IMG/VR virus record: IMGVR_UViG_3300025424_000026
Coordinates: 1-33,466 of that record
Strand: one strand, 5' to 3'
Source of the DNA: a virus
Length of the DNA: 33,466 nt
Shown: piece after piece, positions 1 to 7,114 of the stretch
Numbering within the stretch: the stretch's first letter is position 1
Layout: the number at the start of each line of letters is the position of its first letter
Notes under the pieces: generated by a model
The model's database searches: none
Told to the model about the DNA's origin: nothing
Seen by the model: the letters and a program-made list of their open reading frames with translations, nothing else
Made by a program: the position numbers and the translations under genes

Positions 1-423
1 AAGTGGTTCCATAACCAAACAACACAACTTCTCACCCGAAGGCGTGGTAAACAATACCCGAGGCGGGAATCGAAGTTTGGGAAGCAGTATCCCTGGTTTG
101 TTTTGATTGGCAGCAATTACACCGGCAGTGAAATCATAAGCCGGGTCAGCCATCCAAACTTTGACTGCATAGGAACGATTGTCGGGTTGAAATGCTAGTC
201 CATAAGCACCCATACCCAATACATTGAATTTATCAGACTGTTGAATCAATTCCCACAACCGAACCATTAATTTAGATCTTGCCAGACTCACTGAATCACT
301 TGACGTTAGCGATTCTTGGAAAGTAGCCAACAAGTCTTTCAACTCTGCGAAGCTACCGGGACCGGTCAATTCCACTAATCTCTGTTCTTCAATTCGATTG
401 ATATAATACTGGATATGTTTCAT
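1..423 (-). CDS. Protein kinase-like protein, N-terminal part (runs off the window)
   Basis: Reading from the ATG at 423 down to base 1 gives 141 open codons with no stop, so the 3' part lies outside the window. Residues 69-90 carry a glycine-rich loop, LGMGAYGLAF (G70-x-G72-x-x-G75), followed by an AVKVW strand whose Lys88 sits where protein kinases place the ATP-binding lysine. This is the classic N-lobe layout of the kinase fold. The catalytic HRD and DFG motifs would be downstream and cannot be checked. Residues 1-60 are helical and begin with a short stretch (INRIEE, RLVEL) that could be a capsid-targeting or processed leader; that is a guess. There is no Shine-Dalgarno sequence; a late-promoter-like octamer lies 4 nt before the ATG. 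The kinase-like call rests on the loop and lysine only, and a pseudokinase is possible. Confidence 0.6.
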   Translation of the reverse strand, partial: MKHIQYYINRIEEQRLVELTGPGSFAELKDLLATFQESLTSSDSVSLARSKLMVRLWELIQQSDKFNVLGMGAYGLAFQPDNRSYAVKVWMADPAYDFTAGVIAANQNKPGILLPKLRFPPRVLFTTPSGEKLCCLVMEPL

Positions 424-427
424 CACT

Positions 428-435
428 TATTTATT
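428..435 (-). promoter_or_regulatory. Late-promoter-like octamer AATAAATA, 4 nt before the ATG
   Basis: On the minus strand the octamer AATAAATA is followed by AGTG and then the ATG at 423. It resembles the T4 late promoter TATAAATA recognised by gp55-type sigma factors, and gp55 is encoded in this window. With T4 spacing the transcript would start at or next to the ATG, giving a leaderless message. The same 4-nt spacing recurs at four other genes here. Confidence 0.5.
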
Positions 436-451
436 TAAAGGTTGACAACTG

Positions 452-479
452 TTGACTTGTGACAAATGATTAGTATAAT
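452..479 (+). promoter_or_regulatory. sigma70-like promoter of the homing endonuclease
   Basis: TTGACT at 452-457 and a perfect TATAAT at 474-479 are separated by 16 bp. A further TTGACA lies at 442-447. Transcription would start near 486, downstream of the ATG at 466, so translation must begin at the ATG at 505, which has a GAGAAAG-type ribosome-binding site 8-10 nt upstream. This promoter looks host-type rather than late-type, as expected for a self-contained mobile gene. Confidence 0.65.
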
Positions 480-504
480 TGTAACAACTAGAGAAAGATT
501 CCAA

Positions 505-2388
505 ATGAATCCCGAATTAAAACAACAAATAATTGATATCATAAAATCCAACAAACCAGACGGTGTTGTGACCAGACTTAAACATATTCCCGAGTTGTGG
601 AATGAAATTATCACAAACATTCCCAACCTGCCTTATGATAATCAAGCACATAAAATATACCATTATGTGAACGAGTTAGCAGAAATCAAGAAATGTCCAT
701 GCGGCAAACCGGTGTCATTTCAAAGTCTGGTATTGGGATACCGGGAATTTTGTTCAGCCAATTGTAGTTTTGCAAAAGAAGCTGCCAAAACTCGACGTAT
801 TGCAAAAATGCAGGCAAATGGCGGAGTGGGACTGGCCAATCCCAAAACTCGAGCCAAACAGCAAAATAAGGTGTCGAACACTATCAATGCTAATCAACTA
901 TCACCTTCTGAAAACCACACAGATGAAACAATACGTGAAAAGATTTTAGAAATATTTACCAAAACCCCCAAACAATATAGCAGTGTGATAAAAAATGATC
1001 CTGTTATCTGGCCCTGGGTATTGAAGAATAAAAAATTACAAGGAAATTCTGACTCAATTGCAGCAAAAATTTACAGTGCATATTATAATGAATCTGATGT
1101 TTGTCCAAAAGGAAATCTAAAGAAATTCGATCGTTGGTCATCTGGGTTTATGTATTGCGGTCATGCTAATTCATGCGAGTGCAACAAAACATTATCTGCT
1201 GCAAAAACTAGTGAATTTAAGTTAAATTATTCTGAAGAACGGAAGCAAGAAATTAAAGTTTTGAAAGAACAAACTATGATAGCAAACTATGGGGTTGCAT
1301 ATAATTTTCTAAGAACAGATGTTCTAGAAAAAGCAACTAAGTCTCCCCTAAATGCTGAAATATATAACAAATTAATTAATTATGATTGGTTGAATACCGA
1401 ATACAATATTAAAAAAAGATCTGCTACTGACATAGCAAACGAACTCAACATTTACTATAGCACGGTAATTTCATATTGCAGAAAACATGACTTTAGGATT
1501 CGAAAAACAACCCGCTATTCACTTGCTGAAAGGCAAGTTGGCTATTTCTTATCCGAAATCGGTATTGAACATGAAACAAATGATAAATCTGTTCTAGGCA
1601 ATTTGGAATTTGATATTTTGATACGACATAAAAATATGGCAATCGAAATGAATGGATTGCGATGGCATTCATATCATCCAACATTTAAAAACCCGGATGG
1701 ATTAAAATTGGAAGATAGCGAACGACATATTCAGAAAACAAACCTAGCTCGAGAAGAAGGCATATTTTTGTTTCATGTCACTGATTGGGAATGGGAAAAT
1801 AAACGAGATATCATAAAATCACAACTCCGAAGCAAGCTTGGATTGTCTAATCGAATATATGCTCGACAATGTGAAATCAAACTAGTTGATTCTCAGCAAG
1901 CTAGAGATTTCTTGCTTGAAAATCATTTACAAGGATCGTTCAACAGTACTCATTATATTGGACTTTGGTATATGAATGAATTGGTGATGTTGTTGACAGC
2001 TGGACGACACAGATTCAATGGCGGTAATGACGTAATTGAAATACATAGATTGTGTTCAAAATTAAACACCAATGTAATAGGTGGCGGTAGTCGATTGGTA
2101 AAATATTTAAAACAATTAACCAATAATGCAATAATTGTGTCATATTGTGATATTCAAAAATCTGATGGAAAAGGTTATTTGAAAATGGGGTTTACTTTAA
2201 TTCGGCAATCAGAACCTGGTTACTTTTGGACTGATATGAAAAATATAATACCTAGATCTCGTACAACAAAAGAAAAATTAGCCAAATGGTTACCCAATTT
2301 CAATCCTGAAATATCTGAAGCAGAAAATATGTGGGCACAAAAATATGCCAGATATTATGATTGCGGGAATTTTATTTTCGCAATTTAA
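505..2388 (+). CDS. Free-standing homing endonuclease, Vsr-like (EDxHD) family
   Basis: 627 aa from the ATG at 505, chosen because the promoter -10 element at 474-479 lies inside the longer reading that starts at 466. Visible parts in order: a cysteine cluster near residue 63 (CPCG...FCSANC), probably a zinc finger; a second Cys-rich patch near residue 200-220 (YCGHANSCEC); a helix-turn-helix-like segment (ATDIANELNIYYSTVISYC) near residue 310-330; then a Vsr-like/PD-(D/E)xK nuclease core (LEFDILIRHKNMAIEMNG, acidic residues about 369 and 380, followed by WHS). The C-terminal 150 residues resemble an acyltransferase-like domain often found at the end of such phage endonucleases (IHRLCSKLN, GGGSRLVKYL). 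It sits between the kinase-like gene and the capsid gene, a usual place for phage homing genes. It would cut cognate DNA lacking the gene and spread by recombination. Confidence 0.75.
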   Translation: MNPELKQQIIDIIKSNKPDGVVTRLKHIPELWNEIITNIPNLPYDNQAHKIYHYVNELAEIKKCPCGKPVSFQSLVLGYREFCSANCSFAKEAAKTRRIAKMQANGGVGLANPKTRAKQQNKVSNTINANQLSPSENHTDETIREKILEIFTKTPKQYSSVIKNDPVIWPWVLKNKKLQGNSDSIAAKIYSAYYNESDVCPKGNLKKFDRWSSGFMYCGHANSCECNKTLSAAKTSEFKLNYSEERKQEIKVLKEQTMIANYGVAYNFLRTDVLEKATKSPLNAEIYNKLINYDWLNTEYNIKKRSATDIANELNIYYSTVISYCRKHDFRIRKTTRYSLAERQVGYFLSEIGIEHETNDKSVLGNLEFDILIRHKNMAIEMNGLRWHSYHPTFKNPDGLKLEDSERHIQKTNLAREEGIFLFHVTDWEWENKRDIIKSQLRSKLGLSNRIYARQCEIKLVDSQQARDFLLENHLQGSFNSTHYIGLWYMNELVMLLTAGRHRFNGGNDVIEIHRLCSKLNTNVIGGGSRLVKYLKQLTNNAIIVSYCDIQKSDGKGYLKMGFTLIRQSEPGYFWTDMKNIIPRSRTTKEKLAKWLPNFNPEISEAENMWAQKYARYYDCGNFIFAI

Positions 2389-2396
2389 AAAAATAG

Positions 2397-2425
2397 TTGA
2401 CTTAGTATGGCATATGTTGCATAAT
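2397..2425 (+). promoter_or_regulatory. Possible sigma70-like promoter pointing into the 3' end of the capsid gene
   Basis: TTGACT at 2397-2402 and CATAAT at 2420-2425 are 17 bp apart. Downstream there is only a six-codon ORF (ATG at 2429) and then the hairpin at 2472-2497. If active it would make a short RNA or an antisense RNA to gp23. It may equally be a relic of the sequence flanking the homing gene, since GTTGACTT occurs at both flanks (451 and 2396). Confidence 0.3.
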
Positions 2426-2471
2426 CAATGAAGTTAAAAAGGGTTTAAAGATGGACTAATTGATAAGAAGA

Positions 2472-2497
2472 AAATCCCAGGATTTCTCCTGGGATTT
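2472..2497 (-). terminator. Intrinsic terminator of the head operon
   Basis: A perfect 11-bp stem, AAATCCCAGGA paired with TCCTGGGATTT, with a TTTC loop on the plus strand. On the minus strand it lies about 30 bp after the capsid stop codon and is followed by a U-rich run (TTTTCTTCTTAT). It therefore most likely ends the minus-strand head transcript. On the plus strand no T-run follows the stem. Confidence 0.75.
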
Positions 2498-2526
2498 AGT
2501 TGAAAAAGTATTATGTCTTTGAAATT

Positions 2527-3729
2527 TTATAAGAATTTCAAATTCTGAGTGTTCAGCGCAATTCCTGCCAGGTAATCACCTGCATTTCCGAGGCTGGAAG
2601 AAGAATTTGATAATTCTATATAACCATATCTGGACATAAAGGAAACAACTGGCTCAAAGGTATTTGGATCAATTACGACGCCGCTGCTTGTTAGCGGAAT
2701 CCATGGGCAATAATACGCAGCCGCGTCAATCTCGCCAGCGCCCTTATAACCAACCAATACTGGTGTGTTATCAGCAGCATATTGGTCAACATAAACGCGC
2801 ATACTGTTGTTCAAAACGCCAACAAACTTTGTGTTAGTTGGTGCTTCAAAAGTACCTTCAGTTGTACGAGCAAAAGCTGAAGTTGTCGCTGATTGCAGGA
2901 CAGTTAGAGCAGTTGGGCTAACAACCACCCAGTTACCTGCGCCACGACGTGTACGTGCAGCAATCAAGTTAGCACCACGATTGATTAGAACCGCTAGAGC
3001 AGCGTGTTCGTCACCAACGTAGGTAGCTGTACCACTAACTGAACCTTGGTCATAAGTTAGTGTAGTACCAGCTAGGGTACGTAGGCTAACTAGGATTTCT
3101 TGGTCGATTTCAGCAGTAATTTCTTGTGCAAGTGCTGCCATGATTTCAGCTTCGATGTCGATGCCTTGTTGAGCTTGTGCATCTTGCACAGCTTCAAAGG
3201 TCCAACGGGCTGATAGACGGCGTGTCTTAGCTTCAACGGTTTCACGTAGAACTTGGATGTTCAAGCGCTTACCAGCAGTACCTTCCAGAACGCTAACAGG
3301 AGCAGCTTTTGGAGTTGTGCTGTTACCGTTACCAGAATAGTAACGTGCGATTTCGAATGGGCTAAGTGCTTCAGCGCCAGCTACTGTAGCAGTAGGTGAA
3401 CCAAAAGCGTCAGCATAACGAACGCGCAGTGTGTGGATTTGACCAACTGGACCGGTCATTGGTTGAACGCCGATGATTTCGTTGGCAATAACAGTTGGCA
3501 TAACTCGACGGATAACAGGCAGGATCACTTTGTTAAGTGTTGCGATGTTACCAGCGCCAGTTGCACCAGCTGTGGCAGATTCCATTAGCATACCAGCATT
3601 GCGAGTAGCCATGTCTTGTTTTGTATTTTCTAGGATTACTTCCATTACTCGCTTACGATTGCCGCTTAGGCCGTCGCAGAGAGCAGTTTTATAAGCACCC
3701 CATCGTGATTCGAAAAGATTTTGTTTCAT
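2527..3729 (-). CDS. 23: Major capsid protein, T4 gp23-like
   Basis: 400 aa, shorter than T4 gp23 (521 aa) and closer to reduced gp23 forms. The region VILPVIRRVMPTVIANEI followed by QPMTGPVGQI is the recognisable gp23 core signature near residues 68-96. It forms the hexamers of the head shell. The N-terminus carries LMES at residues 48-51, just before a Gly/Ala-rich stretch, which is where gp21 cleavage would be expected; the same tetrapeptide recurs in the DUF4116-like proteins. The start ATG at 3729 has AGGGAG about 8 nt upstream, inside the end of the scaffold gene, 3 bp away. Last gene of the head operon, followed by a terminator. Confidence 0.93.
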   Translation of the reverse strand: MKQNLFESRWGAYKTALCDGLSGNRKRVMEVILENTKQDMATRNAGMLMESATAGATGAGNIATLNKVILPVIRRVMPTVIANEIIGVQPMTGPVGQIHTLRVRYADAFGSPTATVAGAEALSPFEIARYYSGNGNSTTPKAAPVSVLEGTAGKRLNIQVLRETVEAKTRRLSARWTFEAVQDAQAQQGIDIEAEIMAALAQEITAEIDQEILVSLRTLAGTTLTYDQGSVSGTATYVGDEHAALAVLINRGANLIAARTRRGAGNWVVVSPTALTVLQSATTSAFARTTEGTFEAPTNTKFVGVLNNSMRVYVDQYAADNTPVLVGYKGAGEIDAAAYYCPWIPLTSSGVVIDPNTFEPVVSFMSRYGYIELSNSSSSLGNAGDYLAGIALNTQNLKFL

Positions 3730-3732
3730 CTT

Positions 3733-4956
3733 TTAATTCTCCCTAACTTGGTTGTTGAGTCCGGCCAAATGTAAAATTTCAGCAACTTCCTTTTGGATGT
3801 TCTGATCTTCGGTATTTGATTCTACCAGACGTTGTGAACGATTGCCTGTTGCAACTGTTCGAGTTTGAACATTTTCGATCAACTCACGAGGACCGGTGTT
3901 CGTTGCTGGACCGTTTACCACAGCCGGCAAATATCGATTGAATGCTTCTTTTAGATCACCTGTTCTGGTGTTCTTTAGCATTTCAACCATAATAGTTTTC
4001 TTTTCACGACTCAGCGGAGCAGTGAGTTCAGTTAATGTTTCCAATCTTCTTGCCTTGTCTCGTGCTTGAAGTTCTGCGTGTTTTGCTGATTCCACTAGTT
4101 GTGTTTTTTCAAGAACCTGTTGTTTAGCTTTGTTGATTTCTCGTTTTGATTCTTGTAGTTGCTTTTGCAGTTTCTTAATTTCACTGCCTTCGCTCAAATA
4201 GCTGGCCATATATTCGGCTGCTACTGCTTCGAATATTCTGCGTCCAAAGTTATTTTCTCTGGCTGCTCGAATATCTGATCTCCACTGAGTCAGTTCTTTG
4301 CGAATTACTTCGTTCAAAGTCTTGTCCAGCGTTTGTGTTGCACGTTGAATAAAGCTCTTTTGGCTTTCTTGGATTTTTTCACGACCCTCTGCCAACATTT
4401 TTACGCGTTGTTCAACTAGAGCTGTTTTTTCTGCTTCAAAAGCAGTTAGTTCTTCACTCAATTGTTGTAGAACAAAAGTTTCCAATTTGTTGATTTTTTC
4501 CGACATTTGGTTCTTTTGATTTGACTCCATGACTTGTAGTTTCTTGGACATATTTTTACGTTCAAGAACCAGTTGATTTCTGTCTTTGACAAAGCTGCCA
4601 ATTTCTGATTTCAATTGACGAACAACGAATTCATTTAAAATTGCTGTTTGTTTTCTGATTTTATTCTCATAGTGTCTTTTATTTTTGAGTGTTTCTTTAG
4701 TAAGTTTTACTCTTTGTTCACTTAGTGATCGCTTGTCTTTATGGAAATCTTCGACTTCCTTTTTAACAGCTTCACTCAGCATAGTATTCATTGCTTCTAC
4801 CAGTACTGCTTTGTCATGTTGATAACGTGCGGCATAGGTTTCTTGCAATTCAGTTTCTGCTTGTTTTACTTTTGAATCAAAAGCTTCTTGTAGTGCTAAC
4901 TTGACGTCTTCACCAAGTATTTCACTTTCAAGAAGTTCTGTTAATGCATTTTTCAT
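3733..4956 (-). CDS. 22: Prohead core scaffold protein, gp22-like
   Basis: 407 aa, very rich in Lys, Glu, Gln and heptad-like patterns over about residues 12-310, so almost entirely coiled coil. Its position between protease and capsid is that of T4 gp22, which forms the inner core of the prohead and is degraded by gp21 before packaging. Candidate gp21 sites are LLES (residues 8-11) and LVES (E379). The ATG overlaps the protease stop as ATGA, indicating translational coupling. Identity rests on synteny and composition; the sequence itself is low in family signature. Confidence 0.82.
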   Translation of the reverse strand: MKNALTELLESEILGEDVKLALQEAFDSKVKQAETELQETYAARYQHDKAVLVEAMNTMLSEAVKKEVEDFHKDKRSLSEQRVKLTKETLKNKRHYENKIRKQTAILNEFVVRQLKSEIGSFVKDRNQLVLERKNMSKKLQVMESNQKNQMSEKINKLETFVLQQLSEELTAFEAEKTALVEQRVKMLAEGREKIQESQKSFIQRATQTLDKTLNEVIRKELTQWRSDIRAARENNFGRRIFEAVAAEYMASYLSEGSEIKKLQKQLQESKREINKAKQQVLEKTQLVESAKHAELQARDKARRLETLTELTAPLSREKKTIMVEMLKNTRTGDLKEAFNRYLPAVVNGPATNTGPRELIENVQTRTVATGNRSQRLVESNTEDQNIQKEVAEILHLAGLNNQVREN

Positions 4957-5615
4957 CGGACATTACTCCTTTTTGTAAAGTTCAAATCTGTCACATAATT
5001 CAGCAAAATCCGTTTCAGGTGTCTTTGAGCGGCGTCATCGTACCTTGCGCATTCTGCTAAATTCAGTGCTTGTGTACCGTATTTACGACCCATCAGTGCT
5101 TCATATACCGGTACAGGATATGCGTTTGGTGCAGATGGGTTAGCCACTATATCAACTGTCAGCATGTCAAAATCACTGACATCACCTTGTGAATCAACAT
5201 TGCCTGAGCCACGAGAACTAACTCCCAGCTTGACACCACTTTCCAACAATGTTTTGATAATATTTCCTTTGGGGGTTGGCAAAATCTGCAACTTGCCCAT
5301 ACCATTTGAACCATCCATCCACATTTTGGTTATTTTGTGACTGACTCGATCCAAATGAATTTGTAGTTCTTGTGGATGATCACATTCACCCAAAACGCCA
5401 TTGTTTTTTTCAATAGCTTCGTTAATTGTGTTAACGGCTTGTTTTATTTCACTGACTGGATATACACGTCCGTTGTGGTTTCTTTGACCACCTTGAATGA
5501 ATATACCCTGCATATACATCTTTTTTTCTGATGTATCCTTGTCTGATTCAGTCAGAACTTCAGCCTGAGCATTGTCAAATGTCAGATGTTCAACTAGAAC
5601 AGTCGGGTGTTTCAT
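4953..5615 (-). CDS. 21: Prohead maturation protease, gp21-like
   Basis: 220 aa, a serine protease of the T4 gp21 type (herpesvirus assemblin-like fold). GRVYPVSEI near residues 49-57 is the family strand motif; CDHPQ gives the catalytic His80; GVSSRGSG gives the catalytic Ser (133 or 134). It cleaves scaffold, core and capsid proteins inside the prohead. LTES at residues 21-24 lies just before the folded domain and looks like a self-cleavage site; NLAEC near 190 could be a second. The mRNA leader has a late-type octamer (5645-5652) and AAGGA upstream of the ATG. Confidence 0.9.
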   Translation of the reverse strand: MKHPTVLVEHLTFDNAQAEVLTESDKDTSEKKMYMQGIFIQGGQRNHNGRVYPVSEIKQAVNTINEAIEKNNGVLGECDHPQELQIHLDRVSHKITKMWMDGSNGMGKLQILPTPKGNIIKTLLESGVKLGVSSRGSGNVDSQGDVSDFDMLTVDIVANPSAPNAYPVPVYEALMGRKYGTQALNLAECARYDDAAQRHLKRILLNYVTDLNFTKRSNVR

Positions 5616-5644
5616 TAGTTTCCTTTGATAATTTCTATCATTGA

Positions 5645-5652
5645 TATTTATG
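5645..5652 (-). promoter_or_regulatory. Late promoter CATAAATA of gp21-gp22-gp23
   Basis: CATAAATA on the minus strand lies 29 nt before the gp21 ATG, leaving room for a normal leader with AAAGGA. Three nt after the octamer begins a tiny 8-codon ORF (MIEIIKGN) whose stop overlaps the gp21 start as TAATG, so it may be a coupled leader peptide. This promoter would allow strong late expression of protease, scaffold and capsid independently of the upstream genes. Confidence 0.6.
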
Positions 5653-5691
5653 ACAAAAATTAAAAAAGGTGTTTAAACGGCGGTTTTTTGG

Positions 5692-6969
5692 TTATTTTCT
5701 ATGCCAAGTCAAATATTTGGCAGCTTTTGGGAGTGTATCATATATTGCTGCCGTAATTGTTGGTCCAGTACCTTTTGTAATATTGTTTAGTGTACATTCA
5801 AATTGATTTTGTATGGCCTCAATAGTTGCTGTAGCTGTTCTTTTGACCAAACCTTCTTTGTTACGTTCACGATCAAACAAATTGGTGTTTTGATTGAGTT
5901 CAAATTTAGCTTGATGTGGACTTGGGATCCAGTATTCAATTGTAAATTCACCTGACTTGAGTCGAGATTCGGTTAAGTTTTCTTGTCGTTCAATTTTTTC
6001 CAAATATTCTCGCGCGAGAATATCCAAGTCATTTCTATATTTCTTCAAAAGATTAATATCAGTTACTTCAATTGGTTCTATGAGATTGATAGCGTCTGGA
6101 TTTTGTTTACAGGCAGCAGTTTGAATCATGGGACTTGGTGAATGTATATGTGTAATTAAATAACCATTTTGTTGCACAGCCGTCAATTGAACGGGTATAG
6201 TTTTATTCAAACAAAATTCCAAGGCATCGGGATCATTTTTTACTGCGGCCATTTCTACATCAAGATCATCAGTGTCAAAAAACTCCAATAAACCACCATT
6301 TATAGAAACCAATTGCAATTGACATTCTTTGCTTAGCGGCAAATTCTCATGTATCAATCCTTCAGCATGCGTCCAAAAATTTGGATATATTCGATTTTGT
6401 TGGTAAAGATCATACATGGCATCTATCTTAGCCACTAAGTCTTGTTCTTTAGCAGACATGCCTGTATTTGATTCCATCAATTCGGTTTTTAATTTTTCTT
6501 CCCACCACTGTTTGAGACTTGAATCCAAATCTTCTGGTTTAATACCGCGCGGTTCTATTACATACTTTATTACGCCAATTGATTGAAAACATTTGACTGC
6601 GGCCCATTGAATCATGGGACTTGGTCGATCAATATATCGGATTACTTCTCCATTGAGTTTTACTGCTAATAATTGTAGTGGCAGAGTTTTATTTTCCACA
6701 TATACTATTGCAGCATGATCGTTTCTTATTGCCTGTTCAATAACTTGTTCATTATTAGTATCCAAGTCTCCCAATAATTGACCATCAATTTCCACAATTT
6801 GTTTTTGACATTCAATTGACAGTTTACCAAGATCTTCAATCAATTGCTTAGTACTTTCATAAAAAAGATACTTATTATTTTGATCAACAAAATATTTTTG
6901 ATAAAGGCTAGCAATTTGTTCTATTAATCGTTGTTCATCACGCGATAATCCCAAATTATTCGATTTCAT
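5692..6969 (-). CDS. DUF4116-like repeat protein C, probable internal head or core protein
   Basis: 425 aa. Two modules of about 165 residues share the pattern (V)QLxAVKxNGxxIxxI..PSPMIQxAA followed by a Lys/Tyr-rich helix; the repeat resembles DUF4116 helical repeats. The modules end in LMES (E166) and LTES (E334), which look like gp21 cleavage sites. The last 90 residues (GEFTIEYWIPSP onward) are a separate domain I do not recognise. The start ATG overlaps the end of the tail of the preceding gene; just upstream in this frame the DNA still reads SALMKSNN, matching the LMESN of the internal module boundary, so B and C were probably once one longer gene. No Shine-Dalgarno sequence is clear. 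A role as a packaged core protein is inferred from its place between portal and protease, where T4 has genes 67 and 68. Confidence 0.7.
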   Translation of the reverse strand: MKSNNLGLSRDEQRLIEQIASLYQKYFVDQNNKYLFYESTKQLIEDLGKLSIECQKQIVEIDGQLLGDLDTNNEQVIEQAIRNDHAAIVYVENKTLPLQLLAVKLNGEVIRYIDRPSPMIQWAAVKCFQSIGVIKYVIEPRGIKPEDLDSSLKQWWEEKLKTELMESNTGMSAKEQDLVAKIDAMYDLYQQNRIYPNFWTHAEGLIHENLPLSKECQLQLVSINGGLLEFFDTDDLDVEMAAVKNDPDALEFCLNKTIPVQLTAVQQNGYLITHIHSPSPMIQTAACKQNPDAINLIEPIEVTDINLLKKYRNDLDILAREYLEKIERQENLTESRLKSGEFTIEYWIPSPHQAKFELNQNTNLFDRERNKEGLVKRTATATIEAIQNQFECTLNNITKGTGPTITAAIYDTLPKAAKYLTWHRK

Positions 6970-7114
6970 CAGAGCGCTCCTGTTCTATTTTTTCCAAATA
7001 TTTCCGCATCTTTGAAGACAAAAATTTTCTATATTTCTTCATCAGACCAATATCAATTGCTTCAATCGGTCGAATAAATTGTATTGCTCTCGGATCTTGT
7101 TTTAGTGCTGCTGC
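6956..7114 (-). pseudogene. Cut-off in-frame tail of DUF4116-like protein B
   Basis: Downstream of the TAA at 7117-7115 the same frame stays open for 52 codons to a TAA at 6958-6956. It encodes AAALKQDPRAIQFIRPIE and then KKYRKFLSSKMRKYLEKIEQ, the exact conserved end of a module. The stop replaces a Gln codon (CAA) that the other copies have in PMIQxAA. Either a recent nonsense mutation, a read-through stop, or a sequence error. Confidence 0.75.

Noticed and set aside
5653-5691. AT-rich gap with GTTTAAAC and A/T runs, possible terminator after gene C
   Set aside because: The pairing is weak (an A6/T6 stem with a poor loop), so I do not call it.
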